Positions 11,865-22,996 of a stretch of 64,000 nucleotides of DNA are shown here, in pieces. The notes beneath the pieces were generated by a model. The model was not told the DNA's origin, did no database searches, and saw only the letters and a list, made by a program, of their open reading frames with translations. Made by a program: the position numbers and the translations under genes. How positions within the stretch are numbered: the stretch's first letter is position 1; each line of letters opens with the position of its first letter. Source of the stretch: Rhodamnia argentea (Eukaryota > Streptophyta > Magnoliopsida > Myrtales > Myrtaceae); assembly GCF_020921035.1 (NCBI RefSeq), contig NC_063155.1, positions 27,459,294-27,523,293 on the forward strand, written 5' to 3'.

Positions 11865-12553
11865 TGTTAGAAAATATCTCGAGTTTTGAGTCCGAAGCAC
11901 AATTGTGAATATTACAAATCGAATAGTTTACGGACGTCCGAAATCGAGCAATAATACAATTCGCGTGCTATGGATATCTTTCGCATGAGGATACGATTTT
12001 GACGTGGAACTCTTGGTTCAAGATTGCAACAAGAAAAGAAAAAAAAAAGAGCAAGTTAAATCTCGTTTTAAGTTGGTCCACGAACATCACAAAAGGAAAG
12101 ATAGATTCTTGGACTTTGACCGGTTGACTGAATATTAGCTGTACAAGGTTTCCTTTCCGTGTTGGAGTTGGTCTCTGCATATTTATTGATTGCAGATTAT
12201 ATATATTCGGAGCGAGGGTCTTTCATACCAGTGAGCTGATGTGTGCAGAGGTTTTTTTGTGAAGCTTGATACCGTCATATATAATCGATGTTAAAGTTTG
12301 GTGGTGTGTCGCAAAATTGCAGCCAACAGATTAAGTGTTAATAATTCATTTGCAAAATTGAGAGCTTATTTCGTAAGGAATTAGGACTAAACATTGAGTG
12401 TGTTGTTGGGTGTAACTGGGACTAGAAAACATTGAAAGTGCTTGAGTTACTCGAATTTGATCTGTAATTTTCTTGTATTGCTCGTTCTATAATGAAATTT
12501 ATTGCTGCTCTCTCCGTGGATGTAGGTCTCTATGACCAAACCACGTACATCCG
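11865..12553 (+). repeat. 3' LTR of the copia element
   Basis: Begins tgttag after the weak polypurine-like stretch 'aaagtggatat'. Carries the promoter-like 'tatatatattcgg' and, towards its end, 'cttgtattgctcgttctataatgaaatttattgc', an arrangement typical of copia LTR polyadenylation regions. The exact 3' end is uncertain. Confidence 0.75.
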
Positions 12554-12799
12554 ATGTCCGATTTAATTTTCTTGTTCTGTTTGGATCGCTTATTATGTAC
12601 AATAGAAAATTCAAAATTCAAGAGTGGAAACTTTTTAGTCACGAGCTGATAGTTTAGATAAACATAAACTACGAGGTTTGCTCGTCACCGGGTCACCCTT
12701 CAAACTTAGGAATATGATTACTGATTAATTGAGAGTTGCGTTCAAAGAGAGAAAAATGCAGTATTCCGTAATATTTTAAATGAAGTGTACTTGAGCCTA

Positions 12800-13425
12800 G
12801 GACCCTATTTGTGTCGCGAAAAATATGATGTTTCTGAAAAATATTTTTCGAGAAGTCATTTGTCGGGAAAATAATAATATTTTTCGATGTTCGGCGAAAA
12901 TCTGAAAATGATTTGAAAACTACTTTACGTCGTTTTGTAAGGAAAATAGTTTCCGTTATTGAATTTCTGCATCGTCATTTGGTAAAAAATTGTTGATGTG
13001 GACCCGGCCATCCTACGTGGCACGGCTGACACTAATGTGAATTCCTTTCAATATTTTATAAATAAATGGTATTTTTTAAAAATTATATTTGATTTTTTTA
13101 TTTTGTTTTTTTATATTCTTTTTTTTTCAGTGATGATCGGCAAAGGAAGAAACAAATTAAAATTAAAAGTAAATTTAAAATAAAAAAATTACAAAAAAAT
13201 TACAAAGAAAATGAACGTGAAGTTGTGTAGTGAGGATAGGAAAGGGAAAATGATTTCCTCTTTTTTAAGAGAGAAAATCATTTTCCTCACTTTTGAAGGT
13301 TTTTTTTTTCATCAATAGAAAATGTCTTCCTTGACTAGTTTATTTTCCGTCAACTAAACTCCGAAAAATTCGAAAAATATTTTTTGTTCTGAATTTTTGT
13401 TTTTAAGAAACGAACGGAGCTTAAA
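12800..13425. mobile_element. Inverted-repeat element, family D, degenerate copy
   Basis: The left end 'cctatttgtgtcgcgaaaaa' pairs imperfectly with the right end 'aagaaacgaacggag'. Internal words 'gaaaatgattt...aaaatcattttcc' and T/A-rich strands match the better copy at 43987-44914. Confidence 0.6.
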
Positions 13426-14148
13426 CACCAAGTACAATCAATCGAAACCCACAAAGGGTGATATACAAAACCTCCTAATAATATCTCTTAACACTCGATT
13501 GACAGGATCAACAAAGAGGCGTCCAAAAACGAAAGGCCCCCAAGCGACCCGGTCGCTTTCGCTCCCCCCGCGTCCATTGAGCAATGCCAATCGTCTCTCC
13601 TGGGCGCCGAACCCCCCACCACGCACGCACGCACGCACGCATTACATATGGTCACATTTTATCCACACACACGCACCCGCGCACAACTTGTATCCCGAAT
13701 TATTTGTACTAAGAAACGGGTCTCTCGGCTTTTTCCGCTTTCACATGACGCTCGCCCATCTTCTCCAAACTGCACAAATTTGGCTAAAGGACAAACCCAT
13801 GGGGTTTGAAATGTGTACGCCCCCAAATCACCATGAGCATTGATCCCAATTATTGGCCGCTGCGCAATGCACCTGCCCCCCTCTTCGGGTTTTCAGTCCC
13901 GCGTGCACAGTGAATCGACCCCCCCACCCCCCCTTCTTGCCTTGAAGATGCCAAATTCTTCGCACCGCCCCATATCACTGACGCGCGCAGCATGACATTG
14001 TTTTTTTTTTTTTTTTGGGTCGGAACGCGCAACACGACATTCGATTGGGGTGACTTTTGGATGCGTTCGAAATCTTGTTTCGCGTCGAAACCGTGTCGGC
14101 AACCCGTGTCTGGTTCTTCTGATTTGATAGCCTGCTCGGTTTTGGAAA
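13426..14148. other. Spacer with low-complexity patches
   Basis: Contains a short 'acgc' run near 13622-13640 and C-rich and T-rich homopolymer stretches near 13920 and 14000. No gene seen. Confidence 0.4.
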
Positions 14149-14683
14149 AATTACCAGAAAAGTCTTATACTTATTGCGATTATGTCTAATCATTCATAAG
14201 CATTTTACTTAAACATTTTACGTTTATGTCAATTTAATTCGTCCGATGAAATGAAGCTAGCCAAAAGTTGATGTGATAATTTTTAATAGTACTTAATATT
14301 TTTTCAATTTTTTTTATTTCTTTCTTCTTTTCTTTGTTATCTTCTCCTTCTTCTTCCAGATGGACACCGGCCCTCGCCAATGGCTGGTGAGGGCAAGGTC
14401 GCCCGAGCCTCACCATGGCTGGGCGAGGTTGACCTCGCCGACCCTCGCCTGGCGACCGGTTGGAGGAAAAAGTAGAAGAAAAAAAGAAAGAAAAGGAAAT
14501 AAATTAATTAATCTAAAAATATTATAATATTATTCAAAATTGCCACGTCAACACCGACATGCCATAATTCACTTGATGGACTGAATTAACATAAATGCAA
14601 AATATAGGACTTAATCGGCCTAAAAAAAAAGGTTTAGGACTAAATGGCATAATTACAATAAGTTTAGAACTTTTCCGATAAAT
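14149..14683. mobile_element. MULE-like foldback element (family A, copy 2)
   Basis: The left end 'aattaccagaaaagtctta' pairs with the reverse complement of the right end 'gaacttttccgataaatt'. The centre carries a GC-rich patch (about 14365-14460) rich in 'ccctcgcc/ggcgagg' words like copies 1 and 3. Confidence 0.65.
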
Positions 14684-15582
14684 TCTGCACATCGTGGTTT
14701 AAGAAACTTACCCATGGTCCGCATTCCTTTTGTCATCGCGAGAAGGTCGAGGAACTTTCACGAAAATCGTCATTTGGGCTATTTGATCATACGCGTGGTA
14801 GGCGAACCTCACCAACACACCAGCAGTCAGGAAGCCTCTCTCCACACACGAGGTGTGCCGAAACCAAGCGACGCGGCGTGGGCTGTCCGGAGCGAGTTCA
14901 TTCCCGACGTGAATCAAACTTATGACTTCGCGTCAAATACCTAACTCCCGACCCCTTTGCTATTTGCCTAATCACGTTGATGGGGACAGCCCCAACATTA
15001 ACATCTTGGCGAAGCCGACAAAAGAGAAGTCGATCCAATACAAAACTAAACCACGTGGGACGTCCATCCAACTTAACTTAAACTGGATGCTCCAATGGGC
15101 TTCTTAGTTTCTAAGGCACTGTTGCTGCACAAGGGAAGTTTATGACTTCTGTCAAGAGGAGCCCCCCCCCAACCAAACCCTACGCTCACTCCCACACAGT
15201 CAAATTTAGCTGCTCCAAATTAGAAAAGAGAAAAAAAAAAAAATGGAAAACATCCTCAGATTATTCGTATTGAATGGGTTCGATGCTGAGATTGCTTGTC
15301 CGAAGAAAACCCAACTTCTGCTTGACGTAACCTTCATGACAGAAACTTTTGGCTGTTCCGTTCTTTTTTGAACTTTTCCAATTATTCCAAGATTGGTAGC
15401 TAGATGCCGCCCCTATCGAGGAGCATACCCGCGTAGTCCCACGTTTACTCATAGTATTATTATGTTCAGTCAACCACGTTTGTCATCCAGAGTCTAGAAG
15501 CACCAGAAGGGGGGGAAAATGGAATAAATCATACCTCAGAAGAAGAAGAAGAACTTGTTCTTTTCACCAAGAAGACCCACCA

Positions 15583-15616
<34 letters not shown>

Positions 15617-16278
15617 CCCTTCATTTTGGGTTCATGATGATCCATCACTTCATCCAAAGCACATGCATCAGAATGAAACTGAGGGCTCCCGACATGACAG
15701 CTTAAATTTGATTTTAATTGCTGTTTTGGCATGTGAAATGCGAGCTTCACAGCGAAGAGTTTGATCAACCACCTTTCCAAGAGGGAGAAAACTTTTCATT
15801 TGCACTGTTGGATCCACAGCGTGAAGCTGAGAAATTAGTTATACGAGTGTTCTCCGACGGATGTTACGTGGGTCTCACCGGGTCTGATTGTTCGCGTCAA
15901 ATTGGATATGAATAGTGAATACCGAGGAGAGCGATGACTCTGTGAAATCGCAATGCGGCGAGAGGGTATACGTATGATTCCAAAGGCTCTCTACATTCCC
16001 TAGCCCATCAGTAACAATACATTAGTGGCGTGTAACTAAAGCTCTATTGACAAAATTTTTTCTGACTCCACGAAATAATCCCAATCTTTATTACATGCAT
16101 TTCTAAAGAAAAAAAGTTACCAAAATTACATGAAAAAGATTCACTATTGCTTTCAATGAACACAAGAATAAAGGGGCTGTGCATCGTTTTCCATATTTGC
16201 CGCCTCATTGGGGGTAAGAACTTGTTGGCCAAATGCATGTTCTGACCCCAAAGAAAAATTATGTTCCGTATGACTCTG
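14684..16278. other. Upstream region of the MYB gene
   Basis: No coding region recognised. Holds a CT microsatellite and the distal promoter of the MYB gene. Confidence 0.4.
15586..15614. repeat. (TC)n microsatellite
   Basis: About 14 uninterrupted TC units, 0.7 kb before the MYB TATA box. Confidence 0.95.
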
Positions 16279-16286
16279 TATATAAA
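16279..16286 (+). promoter_or_regulatory. TATA box of the MYB gene
   Basis: The sequence 'ctgtatataaaggcaac' is a canonical plant TATA box about 200 bases before the MYB start codon, which would give a 5' UTR of roughly 170 bases. Confidence 0.6.
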
Positions 16287-16488
16287 GGCAACGAACATGT
16301 GGAAAAAGCTCAAAAAAACAAATGTTTACTTTACTATTCTGAGTCTCCTACTTCTAGATTGGAATCATTAAATTCTTGTTCTCACTTTCGCTTGGTCTAT
16401 CACTCAAGAGTTCTCCACAGAAAACTTCACAACCGTCCTCTGCTCTCGCACCAACCATTGTATGCCTGGTTTTACCAGGACTAGGAGG

Positions 16489-17740
16489 ATGAGCGTGGCC
16501 GGAGAAGAAGAGGCCGACCTGCGAAGAGGGCCATGGACTCGCGAAGAAGACAATTTGCTCATGCACTCGGTCGCATGCCACGGCGAGGGACGCTGGAATC
16601 TGTTGGCGAAAAGTGCAGGTAAAACAGAGGAACCAGAGTATGATAGGTTTTTTTTTTTTTGCTCATGCCAGAGTAACAGAGTATGATAGTTCGACAGTCA
16701 TTTGTGTTGGCAATTAGAATGTCTAATGTTGCAAAGAAGGAAGGTATGGCGTAAAATGGATGAACCTGTTTTTCATGGTTTTAGGATTGAAGAGAACTGG
16801 CAAAAGTTGCAGATTGAGGTGGCTGAATTACCTGAGACCCGACATCAAGCGCGGGAATCTCACCCCGCAGGAACAGCTCGTGATACTTGAACTTCACCAC
16901 AAATGGGGCAACAGGTGAACATTCAATTGAAATTTTTCCTTAATAATTTCGTGACATAGGTTGTAGACGAAAGTCTGTTCTATAATCCTTACCAATCATA
17001 TGTAACATGTGTCTCTCTATCCGTCTCTTTAAATTGAATGGCTACATGTCAGTGTTCAGGTAATTTCATTGTTCATCACATGTCAAATTCGTTTGATTTT
17101 TGGGCGAATTCTCAGGTGGTCGAAAATCGCGCAGTATTTGCCGGGAAGGACTGACAACGAGATCAAGAACTACTGGAGGACCCGGGTGCAGAAGCAAGCG
17201 CGGCAGCTCAACATCGAATCCGACAGCGAGAGGTTCCTCGACGCAGTCCGCCATTTCTGGATGCCCCGGCTGCTCCAGAAAATGGAGCAAGCTTCATCCC
17301 CCGATCAAACAACAAGGGCTTCTGACATGAGCATGAACTGTTCTGTTTCTGCGTCTCCAGTACATTATCCTTCCTCCACATCCCCACCCAGCAAATTGAC
17401 CCAGAACTCGAATTCTTCGATGGAAGTCTCGAGTTATCCGATGAGCACCGATGCAGATATCTGTCCGAACTTCCCGAAAACGGAACAGACACCTGAAATT
17501 CGTGAAGAATTCTCAGGTGCAGATGTAGTTGGCATTGGCAACAGTACTGTGTACAACCCGATACTTGCCGACGACAGTTACTTCGGGGATGGCGCCTGCT
17601 ACGACTACGCCGCCATGTCAGCAATGGGCGCTCACAACGGTTGGCTGTCACAGGGCCACGTGGAAGGAAGCAGCTGGGCTGTCGATGACGTGGCGGATGC
17701 ATATTGGACGGTTGATGACATATGGAAGTTTAGAGACTAA
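16489..17740 (+). CDS. MYB62: R2R3-MYB transcription factor, subgroup 20 (MYB62/MYB116 type)
   Basis: Three exons (16489-16618, 16785-16914, 17116-17740) join to 294 aa; the 130/130-base first exons are standard for R2R3-MYBs. R2 runs from about residue 11 ([16 protein letters not shown]) with its Trp residues intact, and R3 includes [20 protein letters not shown]. After the DNA-binding domain comes [14 protein letters not shown] and FWMPRL (about 134-139), the subgroup-20 'W-x-P-R-L' mark, and the C-terminus is [11 protein letters not shown], as in MYB62. Arabidopsis MYB62 is a nuclear regulator tied to phosphate starvation and gibberellin; the role here is inferred. An in-frame Met nine codons upstream (16462) could add residues; I prefer 16489 because the upstream residues are not family-like. 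Confidence 0.93.
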
Positions 17741-18400
17741 TGACAGGGCTGGAGGATAGCCTGGTCATTTACGCTCCATAAACCCAACCCAAGGATCTTT
17801 TAAACTGGGGTTTGAATTTTTACTTAAAGATTTCCTTATAAGCTTCTTCTATGACAAACTAGAAGTGGGTTCGATTTTGTAAGCAGATGATGTGAATAAT
17901 TCTCATCTTGTGAAAATTTATGGCACGGCCTTTTAACACTTATCCAAGCAGTGCCCTAAGATAGGGATCTTGTTACACTTACCTTCGAATTAATGTCAAA
18001 TCAAAGCATCGTCTCAAAATGGTAGATAACTTTCTTTTTATTGATCAGCCCATAAATGGTAAATGATTGTTCTTATAGTATATAACATTATGTTACGTCT
18101 TACCATCTTTTATGCAAATGAATATAACCCTTATCCCGGACACTTTCGTTTCGATAGGGGAAATGAGCATTTTGGGATCCAGATTTCATTCCATATATCA
18201 CAATCGCCCTTTAAATTTATTCGGCTTTCATTTGACCCCCAACATACTATCATTATCCCCTAAACCCTCCATCTCCATTGTATTTAGGGCAGATTGATAG
18301 TGTTACAAATTTAGAGTAGGCAAATTATGCTATTGACATTGTCAAAAGATGGGTCCAGGTTTGGTCAGCAGGCGAACCACATTCTTCTGCGGGTAAGTTA
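17741..18400. other. MYB 3' flank
   Basis: Holds the MYB 3' UTR and AT-rich spacer; no further gene seen. Confidence 0.4.
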
Positions 18401-19000
18401 GGGCGCGCATGGTAACACTTCTCTCCGAGAAATCAACTTCCGATCAGAAGTTGATTTCTCTACTTCTTCTCAAAAGTAGAAATTGATTTTTCTACTTCTA
18501 CTCCGCATTGACTTCTGATCAGAAAAATTCGTTTGATAACGGTTGAAAATTTTTACTTTTGAAACATTATTAACAAAATTTTCGGCGGTGATGGTCGACG
18601 GCGGCGGTGGTAGTTGGCGGCGGCGGCGGTGCTCGCCGGGGTGGTCGGCGATGGTCAGGCGGCGGCGACGGCGGGCGATGGTTAGTGGCGGCGGTGGGCG
18701 ACGACGGCAACAGGTGGCTAGCGGTGGTCGGCGGCCACATCAGCCGTGGTTGGCGGTCGCAGCAACGGTAGTCGACGGAGGCAGGTGTGGTCCAAGAAGT
18801 AATTCCGGAACCGAAAAGTTAAAATTTTTTACTTCTCAAAATTGACCAAAAATCCTATTAGAAGTGAAAAATCCTACCATAAGTCAAATTTTTTTACCAA
18901 ACGGATTTTTACTTCGATCAGATTTTTATCAAACACATTTCTCTATCGGATGGGCTTCCGACATAGAAATGAAATTTCAAAAGTAATTTCATGCGGGCCC
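18401..19000. mobile_element. PIF/Harbinger-like (Tourist-type) MITE with GGC-rich core
   Basis: Terminal inverted repeats 'gggcgcgcatg' and 'catgcgggccc' are flanked on both sides by TTA, the target duplication typical of PIF/Harbinger elements. Subterminal arms ('agaagttgatttctctactt' and relatives) are also inverted. The centre (about 18590-18790) is a run of 'ggcggcggtgg' words that creates an open frame on the plus strand; it looks like low-complexity or captured sequence rather than transposase. Non-autonomous. Confidence 0.8.
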
Positions 19001-19353
19001 TTAGTCTGAGTGAACTTCAATTATTGATCTGCTGACCGGCTGAAATGAGATCAGAGGAAATGTCTTTTCGAGGAAAAGAATCTGAGTTTCCTCAGTTTCA
19101 ACACCAGTTGAGCTGAGGTGGAGTCACATCGACGGTGGAGACAGGGAATGCTTGGGCCAATGCATGTGTGTTGCTGGAGTGTGCGTCTCATCTTGTGGTG
19201 AGAGCACTTAACGCAGAGCCAGGGCTGCACATGTTGCACGAGTCATGAAAGAGATCAATTGAACATGGCATGCCATCCTCTTTTTCCTCTCTCTTTTTTT
19301 TTTTTTTTTGTCATTTTGTGGAGTGAAAAGTCGAGTCTACGATAACTTCAGCA

Positions 19354-20127
19354 GGAAAAAGTGTCGAAAAATTTCTAAACCTATTGTATTAATATTAATT
19401 TAGTCCTAAACTTTTTATTAGTGACAATTCAATCCTAAACATTTTGTATTTATGCCAATTGAGTCCTAAAATTTTTGCATTCCTGTCAATTGAGTCGATC
19501 CAATGAATTTTGGCCAGAAATCTAACATGGACTTCGGTTGTCCTACGTAACACGACCGGCATTGACATAGATATTTTTTTGATATTTTTAATAATTTTTT
19601 TTTTGTTTTTTCTTGCACTTTCTTTTTTCTTTTGATTGGGGGCCGGCCGGGGTTGCCGGCTAACACTTGTCGGCCCCAGGCAAGGGTGCCGCCGCCCTCG
19701 CCCAACCCCCATGAGGGCCGCAAAGCCCTTGCTTAGGGTCAATGAGGGCCGCGACACCCTTGCTTGGCCGGATCCGGCGAGGGCATCGTAACCGTTGCCA
19801 GCCCCTCACTGTGGCCAACAAATCCCAAATAAAAAAAAAATGAAATATAATAAAAAAGAAGGAAAAAAAATAAAAATAACAAAAATATTAAAAACATTAA
19901 ATGATATTAAGAAAAATATATACGGCAATAAAGACGGTGCCACGTAAGATCACCGACGTTCACGTCGCCGATTTCCGACTAAAATTGATCGGATTGACTC
20001 AATTGGTAAGAATGCAAAAAGTTTAGCACTCAATTAGCACAAATACAAAAAGATTTAGGACTATGAAAGGTTTAAGGCTGATTTGACGCCATTGAAATAG
20101 GTGTAGGATTTTTTTTACACTTTTACC
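19354..20127. mobile_element. MULE-like foldback element (family A, copy 3)
   Basis: Ends 'ggaaaaagtgtcgaaaaa' and 'ttttttttacacttttacc' are inverted repeats, extended inwards by 'taaacctattg...tttagtcctaaac' and its complement. Eroded 9-base flanks (acttcagca / acctgagct) may be the target duplication. The GC-rich heart (19630-19820) has 'ggccggccggggttgccgg' and repeated 'gagggc' words. Confidence 0.7.
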
Positions 20128-22948
20128 ACCTGAGCTAGCCAAACCTTAAAAAATAGAGTTAATCACAAAAATCGGCGACCATAAGGATTTGACAGGTATC
20201 AACCCAACCTGTCTTAGGTGAGCGAAGCCACGACATGAGACCCTTAAGCAGCTGCACGAGGCGGCGACCATTTCAGACTAAGCCTTTCTTACGACTTCTT
20301 AAGTTCCATAAGAACGACATCAGAGGGAGCCACCGTTATCCACGAGTCAGATCGAGGGCGTGGTGTTGAAGATTGAGACCATAATTTCAAATTTCATCAC
20401 CAATCATAAGTTACATCTAGGTAGCTTGTACTTGACATATTGATGCGTCCGATCTACAGTATGCGACAAAATAGCTTTGGACAACTACTTTTCTAAGGAG
20501 ATAAACACTAAACGAAAGGTCTACATCATGACCCTTTTGTCCCAATCAAAGAGTTTCCCCCCTTCGTAATGAAGCTGAACTTTGCGTGTTTGCGTACGTA
20601 CGCTCCTCCTCTCGTTTTGGCTGTCATTCACTTCCCCCCGTGATGAGCAGAACGACCCCCACTCGACCTGAATGCTGAGGATTTCATGATAGAGCGCAAC
20701 TGAGAAAGTTCACAGCAATCAAGAACGTCCACATCCAAAAGGACGCAGAACTCCTCTTCTGGTTCTGAGCGTCTAATCATGTGCGCCTGACTGCAGCCCA
20801 GGATAATAGTCGAGGTTGGACAATATCACAAGCGACTAATAGCGACGATCAAGCAAAAATTACAACCCAACGACCATCGTAATCAAAACCATACCGTTGA
20901 TTCCAGCTCGAAGTTAGTTTCAATTGGTCCGAAACCCGACCCGTAATTACGTCGAAAGTAAACTCGGACAGTACTAGGCAAGTCTAAATTGGACTATTGC
21001 CAATGATATTGGGGAGTGATGCGGAAGGAGATATTAGTTTATCACCAAGTCTAAGTCGAAGTCCGTGTTGAATGGGTTATAAATATGTCACTTCAAACAA
21101 TGGATCATAATGGATTTTAAATTTAAAGCCTAAAAGCATATTGATTTTAGTGGGTTGGTTATAAACCACTTTCAACTCACTTCATAAAAAGGTTAGGCTT
21201 AGCTCGCTTTGGTTCTTCTTCACCAGTCTCTTCCCTCTCTCTCTTTGATTTCGTGACTTGTGACATTCTTTGTTCGTTTGCTCGGCTTCCGCCATCATTA
21301 GAATTTTTTCAACCTCTGACTCAAAACTCCATACTATTGTGACAAATTACAGTTTTGAGGAAGCCCAAACTTATACCACCATCTTCACGCTCCCGTCCTA
21401 ACCCGAACCCCGACCTCCCTTACTATCTTAACGAGTTGGTACATGGAGGAGCCCATTCCTCAAAGGCAACAATTTGAGAAGAGAAGTTCTTAGTAATGGA
21501 TTCATGGTTAGGTCGATTTAGTTCGGGGTTGAATTGGGTATGGGTCACTGAATTTGCATTAGATATAAATGGGTCAAAAAGGGTTAATGTGTTAATTTGG
21601 ATAGAACCATTTTCGATCCGACTCGACCCACCCTGTTTAACGGGTCTACTACTAAGAAAGACTTAGTCTTGCATGTGCACGCGCACATATATTCTCTGTT
21701 GTGAAGTTTGGTCTATGGTGCATGGGGAGTACGCTAAATATGTGCGAAAACTCGCGAGGGACTTAAAGAGATACGAGAGCTGTCATCAACGTTGGGAATC
21801 CGAGAGAATTCCTATCTCGTGATTAATTCTTGTGCGTTCGGGTTTAATCTAGGGTTGGAAAATCCTTACGAGCGGGTATAATCGAGCGATTACCGCCTTG
21901 CCGACATCTTCCGGTGAAGTAAGCATGCCACCAATCCACGTACATCCGTCATGCTCAGATTTTTATGCTGCAAAGTAAGCCAGTGCCTTCGTTCACGCAT
22001 CCGCGTCAGTCAGGACACATCTCATTCGGAACTGGACGTCGAACGTCATCCGAACATACATGATATTGCGATGGAATAATCGTGCTCGGGCACAGTCATA
22101 AAGATGTTCCAATTCCCCTTCCTTTTTTGTTTGCGTGGCTTGATTTTCGGAAGGAAATGGAAAGGTCGGCATCCGCGTGACGGAGGCACAAATTCAAAGG
22201 TAGATTGTTCCAGTTGAAAATTCACACATGCCGCAGTTGACAAAAAGAACAAACAAGAGCCCAACACCAACAAAAGAAAGAAAAGAAGGAAAGAAGGAGG
22301 AGAACAAACAGAGAGCTCCAGGTACTTTCTTCCAGAAGTGAGAGAGAGAGAGAGAAAGGAGAGTAGAACATGGAGTCGTGGCACGAGAATCGAACCATGA
22401 CAAACGAGCAAGAAGAATCGCCAAGGTTCTTTTGCAGGAGCAATATGTCAGACTTCTTGAAGCTTTGATCTGTTATCACGAAAGAACGTAAGAATGAGGA
22501 GATGATTCTTTGGATATCAACTTGGGAGATGGAAAAATCTCCATCAAGGGGTGAAATTTACATCATATATTTGCCCCTCTTAAGAGGAGGACGCATCAAC
22601 AAATTAACCCGACCACTGTATCTTCCTTAAAACACTTCAGAAACCAGAGATTCTTCTTGCCAGTAGGAAAACACATCAAAGTTGATGGGAACAAGAACAA
22701 CGTTGGGATGCTTCTCTAGAACAACACATGGCAAAAGATGGCGAAGCCTGATCATCGAAAGGTGCTCACTCCACTATTACGACAACGATGGTCTCTTTTT
22801 TTAAGTTGGTGTGCACCCAAGTCAGATCAATCAATTAGCTGAAGTGACTGAATTATACATGAGTTGGTATTTAGAAGCATGAAGGCAAGTCTCAGTCATG
22901 TTTCTCATCACCATCTTTTTCAAAATTTTCAATCAAATTAAAAGCGCT

Positions 22949-22952
<4 letters not shown>

Positions 22953-22992
<40 letters not shown>
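22953..22992. repeat. (TC)n microsatellite
   Basis: About 20 TC units, one of the two longest dinucleotide runs in the window. A shorter GA run lies at about 22340-22355. Confidence 0.95.

Positions 22993-22996
<4 letters not shown>

Larger units (their letters stand above)
10355..12553 (+). mobile_element. Truncated Ty1/copia LTR retrotransposon
   Basis: Two diverged direct repeats starting tgatagaaaatgt (10355) and tgttagaaaatat (11865) flank about 1 kb of internal sequence with a copia polyprotein remnant. Full copia elements are around 5 kb, so gag, protease, most of integrase, reverse transcriptase and RNase H are deleted. The right boundary near 12553 is approximate, and I could not fix a target duplication. 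Confidence 0.85.

Noticed and set aside
17208..17702. 164-codon minus-strand frame
   Set aside because: Antisense of MYB exon 3.
18543..18845. 100-codon Gly/Arg-rich frame
   Set aside because: Lies wholly within the Harbinger-type MITE core of GGC repeats; not a gene.
22046..22479. Overlapping hydrophobic minus-strand frames
   Set aside because: Translations are CT-repeat-derived Leu/Ser/Phe runs in three frames; low complexity, not membrane proteins.
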